Shown here piece by piece: positions 47,201 to 57,900 of a stretch of DNA of 64,000 nt. The notes under the pieces were generated by a model, which did not search any database, had not been told where the DNA came from, and saw nothing but the letters and a program-made list of their open reading frames with translations. Source of the stretch: Closterium sp. Naga37s-1 (Eukaryota > Streptophyta > Zygnematophyceae > Desmidiales > Closteriaceae); assembly GCA_947471745.1 (NCBI GenBank), contig CANJKZ010000115.1, positions 248,001 through 312,000 of the forward strand, written 5' to 3'. The translations under genes and the position numbers were made by a program. Numbering within the stretch: position 1 is the stretch's first letter; each line of letters opens with the position of its first letter.

Positions 47201-50200
47201 GAGGTCGACGAGCCTGCAGATGAGGATGTCGTGGAAGTTCTTCCTCCTCCCCATGTGTTGGGTGCAAATTCACATTGCACGACATCCTGCCGTCTGTTTG
47301 TACGAGTATGCGTGTGCGAATGCATTTGGGTGTGAATGGAATGTTCGTGTGTTTGTTTGCTTTCGCAATTTCCGCTTGATGCATTTGCAGGTACTCGCGC
47401 AATGTGCGCTTCGGCACAACATTGTACGCGCTATGAACAGTGCAAGTAGAAAGGACGAGCTCGCAAAGGAACCCAAGATGGAAGCTTTGCAGTTCGGTTG
47501 AATTGATTGCGCAGATTCAGTTCTATCCAACTCGAAATTGTACTGTTTTGTTTGGTTGACTATAGTGTAGCAGGACAGGCACTATAGAGGTACAATTTAG
47601 GTGGAGGTTGGATGTTGTTTGTCTGTATCTGCATGCTACATGGCCAGGGGAAACCAGCGGAACCAGCATTTGGCTGGTTGGGCAAAGACAAAACAGGTTC
47701 TGTTTTTAGGACCTGAACCCGGTTGTTGTTTTCCCAAGTTGGGAAAACAGAACCAGAGGTTGTTTACCAACCTACCACCTGCTGTTTTGTCCAGCCAGGT
47801 TGGTTCTGTTGCTTGGAATTATTTAGGATCATCTTTGGTTGTTCCCAGGTTGATTCCCAAGGTCCTTGCTAGCTAGAACTATATATTCCTTCTCAGTTTG
47901 TACCTGGATATAGTGAAATTGATTCAAGCGAATTCCTTCCTTGCTGGAATTTCGTTTCTACGCGGTGCGACGGCAGAATGCTACCGAGTCAATGCTAGCA
48001 CTACGACGCTAGGCAAACGCTGTCCGAGCCATAACTATGCAATGGCAGAACGTTTCGCGAGGCAACTTGGTTTATTTTAAAGCTCTTAGAGTGAGCTTCG
48101 ATATAGCGAATGCTCAGCTTAATGCGATCGACGGTCTGCACGGCACGCTGCGCAACGTTCAAGGTACTCTTGCTGTTTTGACTAAGTCCCTCTTGATCCC
48201 TCTCTCTACATACTCGGACCCGAGGATAGGGGCTGGTCTTGTACCAAGCACCCAGGGACCCTTGGAGGTGACCCCGAGGAGAGGTTTTAAGTTGGATTAC
48301 GTCTTAATAGCCTGAGTTTATTAGGCCCTTACAAAAACACCCTGTTCTTGCTCCTCCCACCCCCGTCGCACATCGGCCTGCGTCAACACCTGTGTCGGCC
48401 ACCAGCGATGAGGGGAGCCTTGAGGCGTCGCCTGTGGCGCCGGCCTGTGGCATCGCCGGCGGTCGACAAGGCGCCAAGCTCGTCAACAGGGACGTGAAGC
48501 CGTCGACGACAGAGGAGCAACAGACGGAGCGGTCGACAGGGGAGGTGTCGAAGTCAGCAGGAGGGGAGCAGCCGGTCGAAGGGTCAAAGCAGACCGTCAA
48601 CGACGAGGACGTCGATGACGAGGGGGAGCAGTCGGCAGGTTAAGAGTCCACCGACAGCGACGTGGTTGAGGTTCCGGTCGAGAAGCCTAAGCTGCGATGC
48701 ACAGGTCGAACTCGGAAGCCGCCGGAGCGGCTGGTCTTCCACTCCTGCCTGCCACCAGCTGCCTTCACTACGGTGTATGACAACGTTGACGATGACCTAC
48801 TGTACGCCAACGCCGAAGATGACGTCGACCTGCCGGAGCTCGACCCCGACGTACATGATGACCCCGAACACCGCTGGGATATCGAAACGATGACGGTGAA
48901 GGAGGCGCTGGCGAGCTGGAAGGGCGAGGTGGTGAAGGCCGCCATGGAAGAGGAGATTCGCAGCCTTATCGGCATGGGCACATGGGAGCTGGTCGAACGC
49001 CCACGCGGGGTGAACATCATGAAGAACCGGTGGGTGTTGACGACCAAGTACAGCATCGACGACACCGTCGAGCGCGAGAAGGCGAGGCTGGTCGTGAAGG
49101 GCTTCACGCAGGTGTACGGCGCCGACTACAACGAGATGTACTCACCAGTGAGCAGTTACGTCACGCTGAGGATCTTCCTCAGCATCGTCGCCGTCCTCGA
49201 CCTCAACCTGATGCAGCTCGACATGAAGAACGCTTTCCTGCAGAGTAAGCTCGACCGGGTGCTGTACATGTACCAGCCGGACTACTTCGATGATGGGACC
49301 GGCCGGGTGTGCAAGATGTTGAAGAGCATCTACGGGCTGAAGCATTCGCCGCTGTTGTGGTACAGGGCTCTCGACGGCGTGCTGCTAGGCGTGGGCTGGA
49401 AGAAGAGCCAGGTCGTCACGGCCCTCTACTTCAAGGTCGGCGACGGCGGAGTGACCTGCTAGGTGCTGGTCTACGTCGACGACATGCTCGCCGCAAGCAG
49501 CAGCACTGCGATGCTGAAGGAGCTGAAGGAACTGCTGGAGGCCGCCTTTGAGCTGCGCGAGACCTCGCCGGTGGTGAAGTACCTTGGGCTGGAGATCGTG
49601 CGCGACAGGCCGGCGAGGAAGCTGTGGCTGCACCAGCAGAACTACTCTGACAAGCTGCGTAGGCGCTTCATCGACGAGGAGCAAGGCGGGCGCATCCCGA
49701 AGACGCTGGTCTCGGTCGACGCCTACGCCGAGCTGACATTCGACGACGAGGAGGCGCAGGAGCGCGAGGAGGAGGAGTACCGGCAGAAGGTTGGCTCGCT
49801 GCAGTTCGCGGCGACGACGACGAGGCCGGACATCGCCTTCGCCTGCAGCAAGCTGGGGAGCGGCCTCACGGTGAGGAGCGACCAGCACTGGCGCGAGGTC
49901 GACCGCTGCCTCGCCTATCTCGCTGACACCCGCGACACCGCCCTGGAGTTCGGTGGAGGACCAGAGTCGCTGGAGCTGATAGGCTATATGGACGACGACG
50001 ACGACGCGGGCAACAAGCAGAACCGGACGAGCACGGGTGGCTACGTGTTCGTCTACGAAGGGGTCGCCATCTCCTGGTTGAGCTCACGCATCAAGTGCGC
50101 GACATTGTCGTCGACCGAATCGGAGTACGTGGCGGCAACGGATGCAGGCAAGGAGGGACGCCGACTCCGTTTCCTTCTTGCGGAGTTCCAGCAGCTCGAC

Positions 50201-50485
50201 GCTGGGAAGCCGACTGTCCTCCGGGTGGACAACAAGTCGGCCATCACGGTCGCGGAGGGCTTGGGTCTGACGGACAACCTCAAGCACATGGAGAGACGCT
50301 ATGCCTGGCTGCAGCACATGGTGAGGCGCGGGAAGTTCATGCTGAAGTACATCCCGACAACCGAGCAGCCGGCCGACTTCTTGACGAAGGCGCTGCATTT
50401 TCCGGCCTTCAACAGGTGCTCTGTCGCCATCGGCCAAGTGCGTCTGGCCAACGTCGGCGACGCGGACGAGGATGTGCAGCAGTAG
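44290..50485 (+). pseudogene. Copia-B gag-pol remains
   Basis: Gag has HVTAGGIAPAYGYFKFSLDRI near 44695 and the helical core WMAGAEYSTASYITHVVKGL near 45160. A zinc-knuckle region with a basic tail follows near 45500-45680. Protease LLDSGCSHHL is near 45826, gag-pre-integrase (CVSCVGGKLARHTFPDKG) near 46370, and the integrase core starts at VVHIDLCGPF near 46440. The integrase C-terminal part (TTSPGTTPYQLLTGKKPDLTLARVWGC) lies near 46850-46940. RT spans about 48900-49600, with YVDD at 49472-49483. RNase H spans about 49985-50400 (STGGYVFVYEG, SSTESEYVA, RVDNKSAITVAE) and ends DEDVQQ. It is a fossil with several breaks. Confidence 0.88.
47256..48339 (+). mobile_element. Solo LTR-A2 inside Copia-B
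   Basis: A complete A2-type LTR (1084 bp, TGTTGGGTGC to AAAACA) with no internal region. Flanks are CCATG (47251-47255) and CCCTG (48340-48344), a target duplication with one difference. Solo LTRs form when the two LTRs of one element recombine. It inserted after Copia-B did. Confidence 0.85.
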
Positions 50486-50604
50486 ATGCCGTGCCCTTCT
50501 GCACGGCTGGTGTGGTGACGGCGTGCTGCGTGTGGGGTGCACGCCGAGGACGAGTTTTCTCCGTGGAGTACTGCCGTGTGGGCTGGGGGCCCAAGCATGA
50601 GCGC

Positions 50605-50614
50605 GGCAGGGGAG
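50605..50614 (+). other. Polypurine tract of Copia-B
   Basis: GGCAGGGGAG directly precedes the LTR. It is also present at 43073-43082 and before the B' LTR at 62889. Confidence 0.78.
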
Positions 50615-51711
50615 TGTTAACGGGAATGGAGTGTTGGTCGCGCCCTCGCTTGGGGAACGCCGACGACTTGGTCGGATGTACGGGAGAAGCAGCCGACCGT
50701 TCACAGTTATGGAGCTGCTTGATGGGCTTCGTCGAGCTGCAGGGATTCATTGTGGTGTTACCGTCGACCAGGGAGTTCGACGGCCTTCTTCTGCGGGGCA
50801 GGACGACGATGTGGTCGTCGTCCTGCACAGGCCTGTCACGCGGCTGGAGCCTTCGACCATGAGCTCGACGGCTGCAGCTGACTGGGCTGGTCGACGGGTG
50901 GGCCGTCGACCTGGAGGAGCAGTTCGACGGGGAGGTCGACGGAGGAGTCCGTCGACCTGACAAGTGAGCAGCGGTCGACGAGGGGAGCTCGCCGACAACA
51001 GCTGACAGTGCTGGTCGACGAAGGGGTCCGTCGACCAGGGTGTTGCTCGACGGGAGCTGTGGTCGACCAGAGCATTTGGTGGTCGACCAGAGCACTTGGT
51101 GGTCGACGAGAGCACTTGGTGGTCGACCAGAGGCACTTGGTGGTCGACCAGAGCACCTGGTGGTGTCCAGGTCGACCACGTAACCTGCTCGGCGAGTTCT
51201 GCGGAGGCACGCGAACGTCGTCGAGGTCGCGGTGACGAAGGCGACTTCGGCCTGGTATCCCGAAGTCGATGTGGCTCGTTAGGTGCAGACAACAGCCAAC
51301 GGATGCACAACGATGCAAGTCGGGCCAATCGTCTGCGCGCACCTGCGAGCGTGCGCACTGCTGCCATCTACGGGTGCAACGCTGGACAGCCGCTCTGCTG
51401 CAGCGTTTGCAAGCCGTCGACCTGCTGTGTTGGCAGGTCGCCTTTCTGCAGTGCTGGCGCGGCTCCTCTACGCAACGCTGGCAGACGGTCGACCAGGCTA
51501 GCTGTAGAGTTGCTAGGTGCCTGATGTAGTCATTGTTTGTCATTGCTTGTTCAATCATTCTGTAATGTAATATTTGGCTAGTAAAACTCTTGCCGATTTC
51601 TCCCGTGAATATGCAAGCGCTAAGGAACTAAGCAAAGCTACGATCACTCCTAGTAGTTCGTGCCAAACCCCCCGTAGTCTAGCTCACTACTTTGTAGAGT
51701 GACTCTCCGCA
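50615..51711 (+). repeat. Copia-B 3' LTR
   Basis: 1097 bp, TGTTAACGGGAATGG to GACTCTCCGCA, with the satellite resuming at TAACT. It shares the GGTCGACCAGAGCACTTGGT repeat (about 51060-51175), with a different number of units from the 5' copy. Confidence 0.9.
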
Positions 51712-53450
51712 TAACTTACCAATATGTATGGCACTAAGAGAAAGTGAGTTACTTACCGGTATGGATGGTACTAAGGGTAGGTGCGCTACTTACCCAAATG
51801 GTTGGTACTAAGAGTAAGTGCGTTACTTACTCATATGGATGGTACAAAGAGTAAGTGCGTTACTTACCCAAATGATTGGTACTAAGAGTAAGTGCGTTAC
51901 TTACCCAAATGATTGGTACTAAGAGTAAGTGCGTTACTTACCCATATGGTTGGTACTAAGAGTAAGTGCGTTACTTACTCATATCATTGGTACAGAGAAT
52001 GAGTGTGTTACTTACCCAAATGGATGGTACTAAGAGTAAGTGCGTTACTTACCCATATGGTTGGTACTAAGAGTAAGTGTGTTACTTACTCATATCATTG
52101 GTACTAAGAGTAAGTGCGTTACTTACTCATATGGTTGGTACAGAGAATAAGTGTGTTACTTACCCAAATGGTTGGCACTATGAGTAAGTGCGTTACTTAC
52201 CTAAATGATTGGTACTAAGAGTAAGTGCGTTACTTACCCATATGGTTGGTACTAAAAGTAAGTGTGTTACTTACCCGTATGAATGGTACTAAGGCTAAGT
52301 GCATTACTTAACCATATGGTTGGTACTAAAGGTAAGTCTGTTTCTTACCCAAATGGTGGGTACTAAGAGTAGGTGCGTTACTTACCCATATGGATGGTAC
52401 AAGGAGTACGTGCGTTACTTACCCATATGGCTGGTACTAAGAGTAAGTGCGTTATTTACCCAAATGAATGGTACTAAGAGTATGTGCGTTACTTACCTAT
52501 ATGGATGGTACAAGGAGTAAGTGCATTACATACCCATATGGTTGGTACTAAGAGAATGTGCGTTACTTACCCAAATGATTGGTACTAAGAGTAAGTACGT
52601 TACATACTCAGTTGGTTGGTACTAAGAGTAAGTGCGTAACTTACCCATATGGATGGCATTAAGAGAAAGTGTGTTACTTACCCGTAGGGATGGTAATAAG
52701 GGTAAGTGTGTAACTTACCGATAAATATGGCACTAACAGAAAGTGAGTTACTTACCCGTATGGATGGTACTAAGGATAGTTGCGCTACTTACCCAAATGG
52801 TTGGTACTAAGAGTAAGTGCGTTACTTACTCATATGGATGGTACAAAGAGTAAGTGCGTTACTTACCTAAATGATTGGTACTTAGAGTAAGTGCGTTACT
52901 TACCCATATGGTTGGTACTAAGAGTAAGTGTGTTACTTACTTATATGGTTGGTACTAAGAGTAGGTGCGTTACTTACTCATATGGTTGGTACTAAGATTA
53001 AGTGCGTTACATACCAGTATGGATGGTACTAAGGGTAAGTGCAGTACTTACTCATATGGATGGTATAAAGAGTAAGTGCGTTACTTACCCATATGATTGG
53101 TACTAAGAGTAAGTCTGTTTCTTACCCATATGGTTAGTACTAAGACTAAGTGCGTTACTTACCCATATGGATGGTATAAGGAGTAAGTGCGTTACTTTTC
53201 CATATGGTTGGTACTAAAAGTAAGTGCGATACTTACCCAAATGATTGGTACTAAGAGCAAGTGCGTTACTTATTCATATGGATGGTACTAAGAAAAAGTG
53301 CGTTACTTACCCGTATGGATGGTACAAAGAGTAAGTGCGTTACCTACCCATATGGTTGGCACAAAGAATAAGTGCGTAACTTACCCATCTAGATGTCACT
53401 AAGAGTAAATACGTTACTTACCCGTATCGATGGTACTAAGGGTAACTGTG
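51712..53450 (-). repeat. 37-bp satellite array, block 3 (about 47 units)
   Basis: Same orientation as block 2. It contains a higher-order duplication: the sequence around the Copia-B insertion point reappears uninterrupted near 52611-52830, 999 bp (27 units) away. Confidence 0.95.
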
Positions 53451-53700
53451 CTCTAAGGCATCGTCCATTGCAGATCACCTCGAGCAGAAGTGGTTGGCGT
53501 TGCTCGTTGTACCCGTTGATCGTCTCGTTGATTGGATCATAGGGCATATCCCATAGCTCTGTGTTTTCTTCTAGGGTGGCAGATGGCCGGTCCTGCCATT
53601 CCCTATTGCCATGATTTTTTTTTGTCGTGTTTCGTTTTTCAGCCCCGCGATGAATGCTCTAATTTTTTCGCCTTCCGTGACGTCGGGGATGCGGTTGAAC
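53451..53700 (-). mobile_element. Gypsy-2 gag, part left of Copia-C2
   Basis: From 53699 down, the minus strand encodes FNRIPDVTEGEKIRAFIAGL, typical of Ty3/gypsy gag after its Gln/Arg-rich centre. It continues the gag that begins at 61667 on the other side of Copia-C2. The fragment degenerates toward the satellite edge and no further domain is visible. Confidence 0.75.
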
Positions 53701-53836
53701 TGTCAGAACATTATATAGCTCATGCTGTTGTGTAGGCTATAGTGGGGTATCCCATAGGGGGTACAACCCAATTAGGGTTTCCTATATGTACTCACCTCAT
53801 TCATAGTTCATTCATCCTCGTTCTTCATTCTTCTCA
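53701..53836 (+). repeat. Copia-C2 5' LTR
   Basis: 136 bp from TGTCAGAACATTATATAGC to TTCATTCTTCTCA. It carries a TATA-like TTATATAG near its start, as C1 does. Confidence 0.95.
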
Positions 53837-53954
53837 TGGTATCGAGCAGGTTCCCTCGTGGGAACTGTTCCTAGGGCCCACCGTTTTTTTTTTCCTGCCC
53901 GGAGCGCACTCTGCCCCTACCCGAGTCGCGCTCCCCTCTCTCTTGGCCCCTAGT

Positions 53955-54850
53955 GGCCCCTTTAGCCGCCCGTCACGGCCCTTAGACGCCCGCGCGCCGC
54001 CCGTCCCGGCCCCTTAGACGCCCGCGCGCCGCCCGTCCCGGCCCCTAGACGCCCGTGCGCCACCCGGCCCGGCCCCTAGACGCCCGCGCGCCGCCCGTCC
54101 CGGCCCCTAGACGCCCGCGCGCCGCCCGTCCCGGCCCCTAGACGCCCGCGCGCCGCCCGTCCCGGCCCCTCGACGCCCGCGTGCCGCCCGTCCCGGCCCC
54201 TCGACGCCCGCGCGCCGCCCGTCCCGGCCCCTCGCAGCCCGTGAGCCGCCCGTCCCGGCCCCTAGACGCCCGCGCGCCGCCCGTCCCGGCCCCTAGACGC
54301 CCGCGCGCCGCCCGTCCCGGCCCCTCGACGCCCACGCGCCGCCCGTCCCTGCCCCTAGACGCCCGCGCGCCACCCGGCCCGACCCCTAGACGCCCGCGCG
54401 CCGCCCGTCCCGGCCCCTCGACGCCCGCGCGCCGCCCGTCCCGGCCCCTCGACGCCCGCGCGCCGCCCGTCCCGGCCCCACGCCGCCCGTGAGCCGCCCG
54501 TCCCGGCCGCGCACCGCAGTCCCGGCCCCACGCCGCCCGTGCGCCGCCCGTCCCAGCCGCGCGCCGCCGTCTCGGTCCCCACGCCGCCTGTGCCGCTGAG
54601 GAGCTGAGCCGCCCGAGCCGCCCGAGCCGCCCGCACCGCCCGAGCAGCCCGAGCCGTGCTGCCCCTCAGCAGCACAACCGAGCCGCCCGACAGCAGAGCA
54701 GCCGAGCCGCCCAGCAGCCGAGCCGCTCAACAGCCGAGCCGCCCAGCAGCCGAGCCGCCCAGCAGCCGTGCCGCCCAGCAGCGGAGCCGCCGAGCCGCCG
54801 AGCCGCCCGGCAGCCGAGCCGCCGAGCCGCCGCGCCGCCCTCCTTCCGGG
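53955..54850 (+). repeat. Copia-C2 leader tandem repeats
   Basis: A 31-bp unit containing GACGCCCGCGCGCCGCCCGT and CCCGGCCCCT is repeated about fifteen times (anchors at 54076, 54107 and 54138). It is followed by shorter GCCGAGCCGCC repeats. Because 31 is not a multiple of three the array cycles through all frames, so it cannot encode one conserved repeat peptide. Confidence 0.87.
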
Positions 54851-54938
54851 CCGCCCAACCTGTCCAGTCTGGTGAGCACAGCGCCCTTTCACTGCACTGC
54901 CCTCACCCTACTGTTTGCGCTGCCAGTCGTCTAGGGTC

Positions 54939-57900
54939 ATGGCTACCCCTAGTGTTCTAGTCTTTGACGCTGAGGGTCGGGCCATTGACTTTGAGGTCTG
55001 GGTGGATGACCTGCAGCTGTTCTTACAGTGCGATAGGGCAGATGGTCTCTCTCTCTTTGACCTCACCTCTGGCGCCTCCACTGCCCCTGCTGCTGACGCC
55101 GACGCCACTGTTCGCTCCCAGTGGGCCACGCGCGACGCTGCTGCACGTCTTGCTGTGCGTCGCCACCTCCCTACCTCCGAGCGTGCACACTTTAGTCAGT
55201 ACAAGAGTGCTCAGACCTTGTACGACGCTGTAGTTGCGCGCTACTCCTCCCCTGCCACTGCTGCACTGAGCCGTCTCATGCTACCGTACCTCTTTCCTGA
55301 CCTTGCTGCCTTTCCCACAGTCGCTGACCTCATTACGCACCTCCGCACTAGTGACACTCGCTACCGCGCTGCACTCCCTGCTGACTTCTGCGCCAAGAAC
55401 CCCCCCCCCATGTACATCACTCTTTACTACATAGTCACTCGCCTTCCTGACTCCCTTCGCGTAGTCAGGGACCACTTTCTCTCTGTCTGTCCCACCACTC
55501 TCACTGTTGACCTCCTCGAGAAGTCCCTCCTAGCGGCCGAGAAGAGCATAGTCGCTGTAGGGGCCTCTCGTGGTGACCCGCGCACCCCCATCTTTGAGGG
55601 GTGTTCCCCCTCCCCCCTTCTGCCCTCTGTTGCCTCTGCTGCTGCGGCCGACCTCCTTGGTCTTGAGTCGGTCGGTGTGGCGTCTGCCCCTAGTGGGAGA
55701 CGCCGCTCTGGCAAGGGCAAGGGGGGCAAGGGCGCTGGAGGAGCGAGCGGGGGCGGTGGAGGTGGAGGTGGCGGCAGTGGGGGGAGTGGGGGTGGCGGTG
55801 GGAGTGGAGGTGGGGGTGGAGGAGTCGGTGGCGGCAGTGGAGGAGGAGGTGTCGGCGGCGGTGGCAGTGGGAGCGGGGGTGGCGGAGGTGGCGGCGGCGG
55901 AGGCGGAGGTGGAGGCGGCGGCAGTAGCGGAGGCGGCGGAGGCGGAGGAGGCGGCGGGGGTGGAGGTGGTGCTGGTCGCGGGTCTTCGCAGAGGAGTGGC
56001 TCCGGTGGTGGCTCGCGCCAGCAGCAGCAGCGTGGTCGTGACACCTTGTCCCCTCAGCAGCTTCGTGAGTGGTACACTGCGCGTCAGCGAGGTGGGGGTT
56101 TTGGTCCGTGCTCCTACGTTCTGCGCACCGGCGACCGTGCGGGTGAGCAGTGTGGGGGTGCCCACCCCACTCAGCGCTGCTTTGGCCGCCTGACGGACGC
56201 GTGGCGTCACCAGTTCCCGGAGGCCTCAGAGATCCCTCGTTGGGGTGACCTGTCCAGGGCGGGTGTTGCCATCTATGATCTTGACTTTGATGCTATTCTC
56301 TCTGCCATGTATGCTGTGTCTATTAGTGATGAGGGTGACTGTTACCGGTGTTTCCCGCCCGATCCGGGTATTGAGACTGCTGCTCTAGGTCCTGGTGAGG
56401 CTGCTGCCCTAGGTGCTTGCGACGCTGCTGCCCTAGGTGCTCGTGTGTCTGCGTCCTCAGGTACTGGTGAGTCTGCGCTCTCAGGTACTACGTCGGCTTC
56501 GGCCTCCCTCACCTTCACCCTTGACTCTGGGGCGTCTCGCTCCTTCTTTAGGGACCGCACCACACTCACACCGCTGAGTCGACCGGTTGCAGTGTCTCTG
56601 GCTGACCCCTCTGGGGGTCCTGTCCTGTCTCGCTTCTCCACAGTCCTCCCGTGTCCGGCGGCTCCCTCTGGCACCCTGTCTGGTCTCTACCTCCCCTCAT
56701 TCTCTACGAACCTGGTGAGTGGTGCTGACCTACAGGATGCGGGTGTACACCAGTTCACTCCTGCGCGTCAGCGGGTGACGCACTGTACAGAGGCTCGCAC
56801 AGGCCGACACCTGGCTACGTTTACCCGTCAGCCGGGGTCGAGCCTGTACACACTGACCACTGCGTCTCCTCCCGTTACTGAGTCTGGTAGAGTCGCTTCG
56901 TCGGGTCAGGTGTTTGCTGCTGCGTCCAGGTCTGGTCCTGAGTCTGCCCCCTGTTCTTGTCGTCTCCTGTCTCACGAGACTCTTCTCTGGCACCACCGTC
57001 TTGGTCACCCCTCTCTGCTTCGGCTCAGAGGCATGGCCTCCCGTCTTCTAGTGTCTGGTCTCCCCCGGTCCCTCCCTCCCCTTCCTCAGGGCCCTGGCCC
57101 TACCTGTGTCCCCTGTGTCGAGGGGCGCCAGCGTGCTGCCCCTCACTCCTCCCAGTTTCCTCCGACAGAGGCCCCGTTGCAGACGCTCCACATGGACGTG
57201 TGGGGCCCAGCCCGCGTCCGTGGGCAGGGTCACGAGCGCTACTTCCTGCTCGTTGTTGACGACTACTCGCGTTACACCGCAGTCTTCCCCTTGCGTGGCA
57301 AGGGTGATGTCACTGAGGTGCTGATCGACTGGATCCGCGCAGCTCGTCTCCAGCTCAGGCAGAGCTTTGGCTCCGACTTTCCTGTTCTGCGTCTGCACTC
57401 GGACAGAGGCGGAGAGTTCTCCTCTGGCCTTCTGCGAGCCTACTGTCGTGCACGAGGCATCCGTCAGACCTTCACGCTCCCGGACTCTCCGCAGCAAAAT
57501 GGGATTGCTGAGCGCCGCATTGGCATGGTCATGGACGTCGCTCGTACGTCTATGATGCATGCGGCTGCCCCCCATTTTCTGTGGCCGTTTGCGGTGAGGT
57601 ACGCGGCACGTCAGATCAACCTTCACCCCAGGGTCTCCAGGCCGGAGACCTCCCCAGCCTTGCTGTGGACCGGGAAGGTGGGCGATGCGTCGGCGTTCCG
57701 GGTCTGGGGATCTCGGGCGTTTGTCCGCGACTTGTCTGCGGACAAACTGTCCCCTCGTGCTGCTCCTTGCGTCTTCCTGGGGTTCCCCCCAGACGCGCCT
57801 GGGTGGCAGTTCACCACCCCACCTCTCGCCGTGTTCTGTCCTCTCAGGACGTCACGTTCGACGAGTCGGTACCCTACTACCGCCTCTTCCCCTACCGCAC

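Larger units (their letters stand above)
43083..51711 (+). mobile_element. Copia-B element with two full LTRs
   Basis: Parts: 5' LTR 43083-44198, leader, gag, protease, integrase, RT and RNase H (44290-50485), polypurine tract 50605-50614, 3' LTR 50615-51711. A solo LTR-A2 (47256-48339) is inserted between integrase and RT. The LTRs differ clearly, by perhaps 5-10 percent in the first 160 bases, so this is an older insertion. It is broken, with roughly eight interruptions besides the inserted LTR. The outer duplication TAACT lies at 42885-42889 and 51712-51716, enclosing also the 42890-43082 unit. Confidence 0.88.

Noticed and set aside
55427-56044. Pro-rich minus-strand frame opposite C2 gag
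   Set aside because: It is the complement of the poly-Gly coding tract. Equivalent shadows lie opposite the C1 Gly and GGAEP repeats.
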